64,000 nt of DNA from Monosporascus cannonballus (Eukaryota; Ascomycota; Sordariomycetes; Xylariales), in the NCBI GenBank assembly GCA_004154925.1, contig QJNS01000022.1:310001-374000 (forward strand), written 5' to 3'. A program made the position numbers and the translations under genes. The number at the start of each line of letters is the position of its first letter. Position 1 is the stretch's first letter. Below the pieces are notes generated by a model, which did no database searches, was not told the DNA's origin, and saw nothing but the letters and a program-made list of their open reading frames with translations. Shown here one piece after another: positions 22,911 to 33,313 of this stretch.

Positions 22911-25900
22911 GTAAATCTGTTTTATTTTCGTATATCGAAAATTCTTTCCATTTCGGATGCTTATTTATTTTTTATTTCCACATTATCTTATACCGTATGC
23001 ACCTTAATTATATGTTCTGTTAATTCGAATAAGGAAATATAAAAAATTAAACAGAATTTAACTTTTAATAAAAATTCTAATTAATAATTATTTTCTAAGA
23101 TTTTTTTAACAATTTTATATAGACCGATATATTTAAAATCCAATATTTTGTTAAGTTATCTTATTTAAATATTTTTTATAACAAAAAAAATATTTCTCGC
23201 TTTTCGAAAGTTAATCCTTTTAACCTTTTCTAGTTATAATATTTACTTATTTAATATCGTACGAATTCCAGTTCCGTTTTTATTTCTTAATGCAATTATC
23301 GTAATTATTCTGATATAAAAATTGCTTTAATATTAATTAGGCCGTTATCGTATACCTTTTTATAAACTTCTAGAATAAAACCAAAATATATATTTATTAA
23401 TATTATCCTAATATTTTCGTAATAAATGATATTATAAATTAATTATACGATTAATAATTTGTTAACCTAATTATCTTATTCGTAATTAATATAATATCGT
23501 AAGTAGATTTTCAAAATTTAATTTATATATTTTGTTTATCTATTTATTTAAAATTTAAATACGTTAAATAATTTGTAATTAGGCCAATATATAATATAAT
23601 GGTTTACCAAAACTTAAATACAAATATTAATCCTTTATTTAAAATATTTTTTATTAATAATCCGTATATGTTAAAAATATATTTGAAAAAATATATATGT
23701 TATTTGTTCGGCGTTTATATTTTCGTAATATGAATAAAAAATAAGAAAATTTCGTGAATTGGTCGACGATTACGAAAATATTATCGTAATATATTCTTAT
23801 AGTTAAATTTTAACATAGGAAATTTGGTAATAAAATCGAATATAATTAAATATCGTAATCGTTTTGCGATTAATAATAGTTGTAATTTTCCGTATAGCTT
23901 ATGTCGTCAAATTTTTATTCTGGCGCAAATATCCTATTACCGTATAATTTTCTATACCGTTAATTTTTTTTAAGAAAGGAATATATATGTTAAAGCCGTT
24001 TTAAAGTTTTGTAAATTCCTAGATATCCGTATAACTAATATTCGTATATATTTCGTATTAAATATTTTTAATACTTTTCTGGAATTTATATCTTATTTAT
24101 TTTTTGGTTTTTTGGAAAACCGTTATTATATTACTGGATTTTTTTAAGGTATATCAAAAGGTATTACCCGAATTATCGCAACCTGTTACGGGCGTAAATA
24201 TCCTTTTAAATTAATAACGAAAATTATATAATTAACTTAAATTAATTTTTTTCGAAATATGGTTACTTACATAAAGTATTTACTTTGTTATTTTCTAAGC
24301 TTTTCTTATGGATAATAACGAAATCGAAATTTGCCAATGTTTTTTAAAAATATTTTAATTAGTATTTTATACGTTTTTTGGTTATAATAAATCGGGTAAA
24401 ATTCTGGTATTTTATATAAACCTTAATCTAATATAAATTTCCTTTTAAAAAAATTAAACTTTCGAAATACTATAATAATAACTATAAATTCCTTATTTAA
24501 TATACCATAATTAAATACGGTTCCTTTTAGTTTATATGAAAAAATATAATAAGCTATAATTTGCCTTAATTATTTCGTTATTCAATTATTACGTTTAACC
24601 TGTAATTTAAAATATCGGTTTTTAATTTAACAAAGTAATTTAAATTGTATATAATTAATATTAATTCGCTAATAATCGTATCTTTAATATTTTAAAATGC
24701 TTTTTTCCGTATTTGGCGTTTATTAAAATTCTTTTCCTTTTTTATAAAATTTATTAAAGGTATAATTATTTTCCTAAGATTTCGAATAAACTTCTTATAA
24801 TAATTAATAAATTTAAGGAATATTTATACCTTCTTAACCATAAATAACGTTTACTATGTTGTAATTATAACAATTTTCTTAAAATTTATCCTAATATGTC
24901 CTAAGATAATAATATATCCTAGATGTTTTATTTTCTATTTTTGGAAATAACTTTTCTTTACATTAATTAATAACTTTATGTTTCGTAAAACTTAAAACAT
25001 TTTATAAATATATTTTATGTATGCTTTTTCCGTTTTTGAAAAATAAAAATAATATCAAAATAATAATCAATAAATACAATAAGGTATTTTCGTAATATAT
25101 AATTTACTATTCGTTAAAAAGTTATTAATACGTTCGTAAATCCTATTAATATAACCAAGTATTTAAATAATCCAGATTTTATTTTAGAAAATATTTTCTA
25201 TTCGTATCCTTTTTTAATCTTAATAAAATTATATTTATTTTTAATATCAAGTATTATGAATTATTTAATTCCTTAAAATCGGTTTTTTATTTCCGTAATT
25301 AAAGGTAATAATATTCGATTTTTAATAATTATATTATTTAAATATCGATAATTAACTATAAATTTTAATTTTGCACTTTTTTAATACGAAAAATATAAAA
25401 TATTCTGCCGGTAATTTCGAAAATCGAATTTATTTTATATAACCGATTTTCCAGGTATTCTTTAAAAATACGTTATTTGTTTCCGTTAAAATTACAAAGA
25501 AGACAAAATTTCGTCGAAATTCCTTCCTTAAAAACTGTTTCATAATCTTATTCGCTATATTTTAATAATTTCATATTAAATTCCTTTATTCAAAAGTAAA
25601 TTATATCTGTATTATTATAATAATATATTAATTAAGTTTTTTTAACTTTTTGGGCTGTCGCTACTTTAAATCGTTATTTAATTACTTTAATTTTGCTTTA
25701 ATAATAACAACAATATATCGTATTCCTTTTTAATACGTATTTTCTTTTTATATTTTATTCTTTTAGGTAGTATCATTTTTATTATATCCTTATACCTATA
25801 TTTATTGCTATTATCGATGAAATATTAAAATCTTAAAATTTTTATTAATAAGATTTAAAATAACCCTTACTTAGCTAATCCCGTTATTAATTAAAACTCC

Positions 25901-28000
25901 GTATTAACGTATTCATAATAATCCTAAAATCATATTATAATTCCTAAATAAAACGATATTAAAATCAATTATCTAATATTATGCTTAAACAAAAATCTCG
26001 AAGTAATTAATTTCGTATATAATTTTTCCGTTATCGTAAACAAATCCCTAACTTTCGGCATTTGTCGCTATATAAAATTTTAACTTATATTTCTATAATA
26101 ATTTAAGTTTATTTACTATATCGGGTATAATGTAATTCTCACCCAAAATTTTGAATTTCATTATTACAATATATTAATACGTTCCGATTTGTATATCTAA
26201 AGTAATAAAATCGTTTACGGATTTTATCGTCGTATTTAAAACCTTTTTTAAATATTCCTTTTAATTTGTTTAAATTTCGTTATCTTATAATGTTTTTATA
26301 GGCAACCTTGTTCCTTTAACGTTTAGTCGAATTTGTCGAACTTTTTTTGTATTTTGTCGTTTAACGCATCAAGTTACTATATTTATCGTTATTACCGGCG
26401 TATTACTTTTTCGAATTATATTAATTATTCTTAATTCTGCTCTAATTCCTTTCCCAATTGAATTATTTTTTTCCATATTTTTAATCATATCTTATTATAT
26501 GTTATTTTAATTTTCGTTCCAAATTTTACGTATAAATTAATATAGTTCTTTTTTAATAACTTTCTTTCTATAAACACAAATAATACATAATAATTAAAAA
26601 TAAAAATCCGTAATAATTTCTTAGTAATATCTTTTTATTATACCTTAAATCAATTCTGTTTCTGTTTAATAAATATATTATTAAAAATAATAAAAAGGTT
26701 TTTTTACGGGCATTATTTTTTTCGGGTCAGGTTTTTATTTTAACCAGCTATTAAATATCTTCTGGGGTTATAGATCGAAAATATCGATATTATTATTCAT
26801 TATTTTTTTATTTCCTATACAGCTTGAAAAATCGATTCCTTTATAATATATACGGATAATTCGTATATAAATATATTATTTTTATTTTTTATATTCAAGA
26901 TATTTTCGCCGTGGATAATATATAATATATATTTTGCTATATCGATCTGGAATTCCGGAACAAACTTTCTTTATCTAATCCTAATTTTCTCGTAATCATC
27001 CTTATAATGCTTTTTATTATGCCTACAATACTCATTAAGCTAATTTTCTAATTTCTTTGCATTTTTCGTCGAATTTCTTGTCGTAATAACCCTTATTCTA
27101 TTTCTTACCATAGAGGACCCGGTATATACTTAAGCTAAATTATTTTAATAAATTTGTCTTCGTTTCTTTGTTTTTTTTAAATTATTCCTTAAGTACAAAT
27201 TTTCAATTGTCCTAATAAGGCTTCTTAAATACCTTGCATTACGATATCTTATATCTTATCTTATTAAAATTATAACATTTAATTTAACTTTAATCCTTTT
27301 TATACATAATATTTAATTCCCTAAGTCTTAATTTTATGCTATAAAAAGTGTTACTATGTCGAAAAATATTAATATTAACTATATATCGGAGTTTGTTATT
27401 ATTTTTTCCTTTAATACTTTTAAAACGTTATACATATTATCGATCGTTAATCTTAATGATTATAACGATATAATCGAAGAAATAATTAGGCTGATTAAAT
27501 TTTAAAAAAAAAATATTTTTCTTTAAACCATTTAAAACTTAATTATTAATATTTTTTGTCACCGGTTTAACTTAATAACTAATTAAACTAACGTATTACC
27601 GTAATTAAATATTGATCCTTTTTATTGTAATTATTAACATTATATTTCAATTTTTATCTTTTTGTTTATTATTTCGAAATGTTTCGTTAATACTTACTTG
27701 AATTATTTATAATTGCTATAAATTCGTGTTATTTTTAGGTTTTATTACTTAATTAATAAATTAACATATTTGTTTATAAGGAATTTAAATTAAATAACCG
27801 TATTTCTAGTAAATTATCCGATTATAAACTTAATTTCTAAAATAGACGTAATAAATTAAATAAGAAAATACTTAAAATATGCTTAATATTAAATTAAAAA
27901 TAATTATAACTTAGTTAAAATTCCGTCGACAAATTTTAATTTAAAAGGTTTAAAAACTTTTTTTAATTCCTTAACAAAACTTAATTAAATAACTTAACTT
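22840..28000 (-). pseudogene. pol: element C gag-pol remnants
   Basis: Reverse-complement reading gives a chromodomain (ERIFDIRK, FTQYLIKWKKHPDFENTW), and an RT core with a YFDI-type damaged catalytic motif near 25050-25080. The minus-strand frame at 27994-28206 (70 residues, lysine/arginine rich) is a gag fragment. No frame is intact. Confidence 0.7.
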
Positions 28001-28306
28001 ATTCGAAAGGGTTTCTCAATTTCGAAAACTTCTTTTTTCCTTAAGCTTTTTATAAGCTGTTTAAAGGAACGTCGTAAAATTATTATTATCTTTTTAAGCT
28101 GGAAAATACGTTCGTTTATAACATCTAGGCGTCGAAAAACTTCTTTGCGAAAAAGGCAAAGTTTTTTTTTCCTTCTCGGATTCCATTTTAATATCCGGGT
28201 AATCAAAAATCTCGTAAATGAATTATTCGGGCTATTTGCTAATAAACATAATATTAATCGATATTGCTCAAAATTTGACAGTATTACTAAATAAAAGCTT
28301 ATAACG

Positions 28307-28919
28307 TATAACGGCTTCAGGTTTAACCAATTATTAAACCTGAATTATATATGTTTATATTAACAAAAGTATTATAAAAATCTAAACAATAAATATAATA
28401 ATATATTATATCTTATAATACCAAAANNNNNNNNNNNNNNNNNNNNNNNNNNNNNNNNNNNNNNNNNNNNNNNNNNNNNNNNNNNNNNNNNNNNNNNNNN
28501 NNNNNNNNNNNNNNNNNNNNNNNATTAAACCTGAATTATATATGTTTATATTAACAAAAGTATTATAAAAATCTAAACAATAAATATAATAATATATTAT
28601 ATCTTATAATACCAAAAATGCCTTAAGTAACGAATTATTATTATAAACTAAAATTATTTAAATTATAAAAATAATAAATGTATATATCTTTTTATAAATC
28701 CCGTTAAATCCCTTAAATTATTCCGGATCTATATTGGATAATTGCATAAATCCCGTTAAATCTCTTAGATTATTTCGGATCCATATTGGATAACTGCATA
28801 GATCTCGTTAGATCCCTTAGATCACTCCGGATCCATATCACGTGATTTCGACCCATTTGAATCTTATTTCGGTCACCAAGTGACCGTTTCCAAGACCCTC
28901 CCTTGGCTGGGTCATAATA
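28307..28919 (-). repeat. element C 5' LTR, containing a probably false gap
   Basis: Spans 613 bases including 97 N. Removing the N and one copy of the 94-bp sequence found on both sides leaves 422 bases, exactly the length of the other LTR. TCACGTGA is intact at 28838-28845. Its outermost bases read TA where the partner has TG. Confidence 0.88.
28427..28523. other. assembly gap (97 N), flanked by an identical 94-bp sequence
   Basis: Bases 28333-28426 and 28524-28617 are identical. Two contigs that overlap by 94 bp were probably joined with N instead of being merged. Confidence 0.9.
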
Positions 28920-28976
28920 AAAACGAACAAATACATAAAATAAAGAAAATTTTTGACATAAGAAACCAAAACGAAC

Positions 28977-29513
28977 TTACCCAGTATCTAATAAAATAAA
29001 AAAGTATTCGGATTTTAAAAACACTTAAAAACCCGCCAAAAATCTTATTAACGCCTAACGCCTATTAAAAAGCTTTTACCAATAATGAAGGCCTTAAAGG
29101 AAAACGTTCTAATCCGTATTATCCAAAAAACTTATAACGTTTTAATTAATAATATCTATACCCCCAGCGGCCTGGATTACCATAATAGATTCCGACTTTA
29201 AAATGGGAAAATCGGGGGAATCGTTCAAGGACTAAAAGGTACGATTAACGAATTTTGCACTCCGGGACTGGTAATATTGTCATTAACGACGTATACGAAA
29301 AAAACGCGTAAAGATTTCGGACAAGGAATTTTCAACCTCCAGCCTTTTCTTTTTTAATGTTTTCGACTTTGCGATATAATAATTAATTATGAAAATAGGA
29401 ATTTCCGTCCCGTTATACGAACGACCGCGACGAACATATTTCTTATAACGAAAAACCCCGTTTATTATTTGGCAATTAAGTTATTAAGCGGAACGAAAAA
29501 ATGAAACATCGTA
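28977..29513 (-). pseudogene. antisense ORF of element B
   Basis: The minus-strand frame can be followed without frameshift for 179 codons. It reads YVRRGRSYNGTEIP, then KTLKKKRLEVENSLSEIF, TRFFRIRR, QYYQSRSAKFVNRTF, SLNDSPDF, ILKSESIMVIQAAGGIDI, and on into the antisense of the chromodomain. It aligns with the A, C and G antisense frames: a Cys/Arg-rich segment, a coiled coil, an RLRxQ block, then a QSLDE-like block. Stops are TAA/TAG apart from one TGA. The start codon is not certain; the frame continues upstream but is degraded. It lies between B's chromodomain and 3' LTR. Confidence 0.7.
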
Positions 29514-29670
29514 TTAAAACCTTTAAGTTTAATTAAATTAGCCAAAATAATTCGTTATTCGGATTTACGAAAACGACGTTTAGATATACCGGAGGATATA
29601 TTAAATAAATACGGTAAGCTTACCGAAAGAAAAAAACCTTAAAGGCAAAATTTGTAAAAAGAAAAGATCG

Positions 29671-30023
29671 TATTTATAACCTAACGGGCTACGGTCTCTA
29701 GAAACGGTTTACTACAACCCAACTACGAATACGCGGTAAGGCAGGATACGTAATAAATTACTAACTTACTGGTAATAAGCCAGTAATCCGGATTACCAAC
29801 TTACTAGTAGTAAGCTAATAAGCCGGGTCAAAATATATACGCTTATTATTTTCGTAATCTAGATAATTTCAGCTTGCAATAATACTTCGTTATCAAAGGC
29901 ACCATTAATATTACGAAACGTAATACGTTATGATATTTATTGCTCAGTTTCCTACGATATTTCTGCTAACATACACCTGTACGACTGAGGTTTAATAATT
30001 GGTTATACCGCCTAGTTATCACA
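29671..30023 (+). repeat. element B 3' LTR
   Basis: Aligns with the 5' LTR but carries two hairpin units (about 29757-29828). Its palindrome reads ATACGTAA. It ends ATCACA and is followed by the TAATG duplication. Confidence 0.88.
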
Positions 30024-30028
30024 TAATG

Positions 30029-31105
30029 CTAAAATAATTTTTTCCTTAAAATAATTTAAATAGTTGTATTAAAAAATAAAATCAAACTTAATATTCGTAA
30101 ATAATTAAATAAATGAAGACTATAATTAAAAAGAATTTAAAAATTATTTTTTTTAAAAAAAGCAGTGAATTGCGTTATAAACAATATTAAATAAAAAGGC
30201 TTAATAAAAATCAGACTTTAAATATATCAATTTAAATAGAATTATTAAGAAACTTTTAAAAAGTAGTTATGAATTAAAACGTTTATCGAAAAGTTAAACG
30301 TTATTTAATTCTTTTTACTTTCTGATTTATATTAATTATAAATATTAATAAAATATATACGAAATAAAACTATGTAAAAATAAGAAAAAGTAAATATGTA
30401 TAAAATGAAAAGCGGATTTATTTTATATTTAATAAAACAAAAAGATTATCCGAATTCGAAAAACATTCAAAACTTTGCAAAAAGCCTTATAAAGATTTAA
30501 CGTTTATTACGAAATTCTTATTAATAATAACGTAATTTAAAAATACGTTTTAATTAACGTTTTATAAAAATTCTATTTACGTATTAACGAAATTTTGTTC
30601 AATAATATTTATATTTTTAAAGTTTTAAATTAATATTTTATTTCCCTTTTACAGTAAATAAACTTATTTAATTTATTTTAAAATAAAGTAATATATTTCA
30701 TAAATTTAATATTTATATTTACTATTATTATTATTATCGATTAATACGGAATAATTGGATAAAAGATTTCATATGTTTTTTAAAAGAATTAACTCTTTTT
30801 TAGGTAACCAATTTTCTTAATATAATAATTAATTATAGAAATAAAAATAGTTGTTTTATTATACAACGGGTTATAATATATATATTGTTTATAATCACAA
30901 AACCTTTTTTATTATTTAATATATAAAGTTTTTTTAAAAAATAAAAATCAGGTAAAATTTCGAAACCTTTTATTTTATTTAAATTAATTAAAATATTACA
31001 TTATTTGATTTTACAAAACGATATTTGGAAATACGATTAAATATAATTAAGAAACGGAAAATTTATAAGAAAAAGAATTTTAAAAATAAGATGTTAAAAG
31101 AATTA
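30029..31105 (+). pseudogene. pol: element D 3' internal part: integrase tail and chromodomain remnant
   Basis: Matches the end of pol in A: integrase C-terminal region at about 30190-30320 and chromodomain at about 30380-30500 (KSGFILYLIKQKDYPNSKNI-like). The segment between chromodomain and LTR is too damaged to follow an antisense frame reliably. Confidence 0.65.
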
Positions 31106-31416
31106 TATTATGTTTTAATAAATCATGGCTTTTAAAAACGATCGTAATAAAAATAACTGAGAGAATTAAATAAATTACGTAACGAAACATTTATTTATTA
31201 ATAAGAACTTAATAAATTAAATAAAAAAAAATATTTTCGTTATTTCCGTAATTTATATAATCATAATTTCTAATATAATTTTATTTTTAAAATACTTTTA
31301 ATATTACGAGACGTAACTAGTTACTGTGTTTATTATTTAACTTCCTACGATATTTCTGCCAATATAAACCCGTACGACTTAGGTTTAACAGTTGGTTAAA
31401 CCGCCTAGCCGTCACA
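31106..31416 (+). repeat. element D 3' LTR
   Basis: Starts TATTATG (from TGTTACG), has TTACGTAA at 31175-31182 and one degenerate hairpin unit, and ends CCGTCACA. The GC-rich gene island begins at the very next base. Confidence 0.8.
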
Positions 31417-31818
31417 GGTCCCATTCGTGGCTAAGTAGAAAGTTACTAACAGGGTGTAGTTTTATCAAAAGTCCACCTAAGACTCCGCATACAATAAAAC
31501 AAGGGGTTTGCTGTATATCAGTACGTTTAAAAAACACTGGAGAACCAGCCAGGCAGGCCTGAGCTAACTGAGGTAACCCAGATTATTCTGTGGGCGGCGA
31601 TACTTCGTGCAGGCTAAAGATGGCCAAACGCCCAGTTAACTCCCGAAGGGGATCCGGACTTGGGGAGTACATAAGACAACTGTCATGGCATCTTCCATTT
31701 CATCCTGACCGACACAACAAGCCTTCCACCTCCTCTACGCTTCTACCTCTTTATCACCATATTCTACTCAGATAAGTTATATCGGCAGTACCACCAGCTC
31801 ATCCTCTCTACGATCAAG
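31417..31818. other. intergenic, upstream of the DUF3632-like gene
   Basis: GC-balanced. No gene; the frame at 31590-31775 starts at GTG and has no motif. It probably contains the promoter and 5' UTR of the gene at 31819. Confidence 0.5.
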
Positions 31819-32865
31819 ATGGACGACTCGTTCGAGGATTCCACAATTGCGGCACTTAACAAGCATAACTACGACATATATGTCTCCCAGTCGACCGAGG
31901 ATCGGGAGTCGGTGCTGGATGCAATCCGTCAGGGTGACTTCGATGGCCTCGTTGGCACGTCGTCCAGCAAGCTGGCGGTGATGACTGAGGGGTACTGCCG
32001 TTCGCAACAATCCTTTGAGACATTCAAACCGCTCCTGCATGATCTCTGGTACGGCTACTACCAAGGTGGCAGACACCCCTCCCATTCAAGCGCCGAACAA
32101 GACAGGTTGGCGTTTCACATACTCCGTGCGCGGGGTATGGGAGCCTTGACAAAACGAGCGAGGAACGGTAGCATTGAGACGGCGGTGACACTAGATGGCG
32201 TTGCGTGGGAAGACTTGCCCTTTTTTGTCTCGGACATGACAGACTTCTGGTTCAATGATTGCGCATGCATGGAGGCTGCTCATCGCCTCAACTTTGCCTC
32301 TTTTCTCGCCAAACTCGCATCAACCGGCCTCTGCAACGATAAGCTTTGCCGGATCGCCTTGCTGGTGCTCCGTGAGACGTTTGAGACGGTACGGCCCCTC
32401 GGTTCCGTCAGCAGCTCTGCAGACGCCAACGCCGAAGCAACAATGGGTGACCTTACCATTTCCGACTTGCTTCCGGCAGCGTGCGCCTGGATACGCGAAG
32501 CAGGTCGCAAGATCGTCCAGCTGTCGGATGTGTTTTGGAATGATTGCCCCGGCATGACTGGGGGATACGGGGCGACTTTCACCGCGTCGGAGCTGGGACG
32601 TGGGCTATCTTCGAGTTCAGGATTTAGTCCCCAGAGGTGGATGTACTGGTTGAAGCGGCTGGACGAGATCGCCGAAGAGGCAAATCAGGCTGGAGAGAGC
32701 AGCGTTGCGGAGATAGCTTCAGAAGCCATCGACTTCATGCTAAGTCGTGTCGAGGAGACGGACTCGTTCGTTCTTAAGGAGTTTGAGGCTGCAGCAGACG
32801 ACTTCATCGGGGATAAAAACCGATTCAGCGTGCGGCATCTCTCCTCTTTAGACGAGGAATCATAG
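31819..32865 (+). CDS. DUF3632-like fungal protein, 348 aa
   Basis: A single open frame with ATG at 31819 and no intron. The predicted protein is soluble and mostly helical, without a signal peptide or membrane segment. Features that recall the fungal family DUF3632 are a central VAWEDLPFF segment (residues 128-136), AACAWIREAGRKIVQLSD (220-237) and the GFSPQRWMYWLKRL block (268-281) followed by EIAEEA, then a C-terminal helix ending in EES. The function of the family is unknown; its members are numerous and often variable between strains. Assignment is from memory of the pattern. The gene lies 400 bp from the transposon nest and converges on MCM2. Base composition is normal, so RIP has not leaked into it. 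Confidence 0.75.
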   Translation: MDDSFEDSTIAALNKHNYDIYVSQSTEDRESVLDAIRQGDFDGLVGTSSSKLAVMTEGYCRSQQSFETFKPLLHDLWYGYYQGGRHPSHSSAEQDRLAFHILRARGMGALTKRARNGSIETAVTLDGVAWEDLPFFVSDMTDFWFNDCACMEAAHRLNFASFLAKLASTGLCNDKLCRIALLVLRETFETVRPLGSVSSSADANAEATMGDLTISDLLPAACAWIREAGRKIVQLSDVFWNDCPGMTGGYGATFTASELGRGLSSSSGFSPQRWMYWLKRLDEIAEEANQAGESSVAEIASEAIDFMLSRVEETDSFVLKEFEAAADDFIGDKNRFSVRHLSSLDEES

Positions 32866-33313
32866 TAGACTTCAATTGGAGACGGTTCGAGTTTCGCTTA
32901 TTTTTTTTTAATGCCAGGGCCTCGAACAGAGCTGTCACTCTTGTCAGACCCAGTTGAAGACTAAGTTAAGTCTGTTAGCTAAGCCGTTGCTTAGTTAGCT
33001 TCGCATCAAGTCCCGCATAAAACTATCATACAATACATGACACCTAGTCGCCGAACAACAACTACGCATGTTGAATGGCAAAGATAGCAAGACGCGCATA
33101 TATTTCTAACAGGATGTGCATCCTACCATAGCTACTACAAACAGCGCCGAACTCCAGAAACGGACAGTATCCAGTCTGGGTGATTCCATCATGCCAACGC
33201 TCGTACCATCCCCATGTCGTGTCGGAGAATCTTTCCCGTCGATACTCCCCCTCTTATTCCCACAACAAGTCATTACGAAGTCATATCCAGCTCAGTTCAG
33301 GTCATCCATCCTA
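32866..33313. other. convergent intergenic region between the DUF3632-like gene and MCM2
   Basis: About 450 bp between two convergent stop codons, presumably both 3' UTRs. A T-rich run (32902-32911) follows the first gene. Short frames at 33116-33566 are shadows or chance. Confidence 0.5.

Larger units (their letters stand above)
21735..28919 (-). mobile_element. element C: Ty3/gypsy chromovirus, minus orientation, inside element B
   Basis: LTRs at 21735-22156 and 28307-28919 (the latter contains the N gap), flanked by AAAAC (21730-21734 and 28920-28924). Coding direction is minus: chromodomain near 22950-22840, integrase about 24200-23200, RT about 25560-24850, protease about 26250-25900, gag about 28000-26950. 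An antisense frame sits between chromodomain and 3' LTR on the plus strand. All frames carry RIP-type stops. Confidence 0.9.
16134..30023 (+). mobile_element. element B: Ty3/gypsy chromovirus, interrupted by element C
   Basis: LTRs at 16134-16448 and 29671-30023, with a perfect TAATG duplication at 16129-16133 and 30024-30028, so it inserted into element D. Without C it is about 6.7 kb. Order: gag with zinc knuckle (17483-17524), protease near 18540-18850, RT near 19320-19740, integrase near 20600-21500, then element C, then the chromodomain (about 28950-29060), the antisense frame and the 3' LTR. C inserted just before the chromodomain. The two LTRs differ in length because the 5' copy has one 35-bp hairpin unit and the 3' copy has two. 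Confidence 0.9.
4293..31416 (+). mobile_element. element D: Ty3/gypsy chromovirus, host of nested elements A, B and a solo LTR
   Basis: The outer shell of the nest. The left LTR is 4293-4643 and the right LTR 31106-31416; they align through their first 39 bases and through the R-U5 half. The body is split into 4644-5123, 11873-12306, 12523-16128 and 30029-31105. Damaged gag lies near 11900-12290, pol near 13500-16100, and integrase tail plus chromodomain at about 30180-30500. All coding frames are destroyed by stops. I find no matching 5-bp duplication at the outer ends (TTAAT on the left, GGTCC on the right), so the two ends could belong to different insertions or the site has been altered. 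It is the most AT-rich element of the nest and, by nesting order, the oldest. Confidence 0.75.

Noticed and set aside
3961..31416. AT-rich DNA as an inserted mitochondrial segment or a centromere
   Set aside because: It aligns with LTR retrotransposons having target duplications. Base composition is explained by RIP. Nothing in the sequence itself identifies a centromere, though a pericentromeric location is not excluded.
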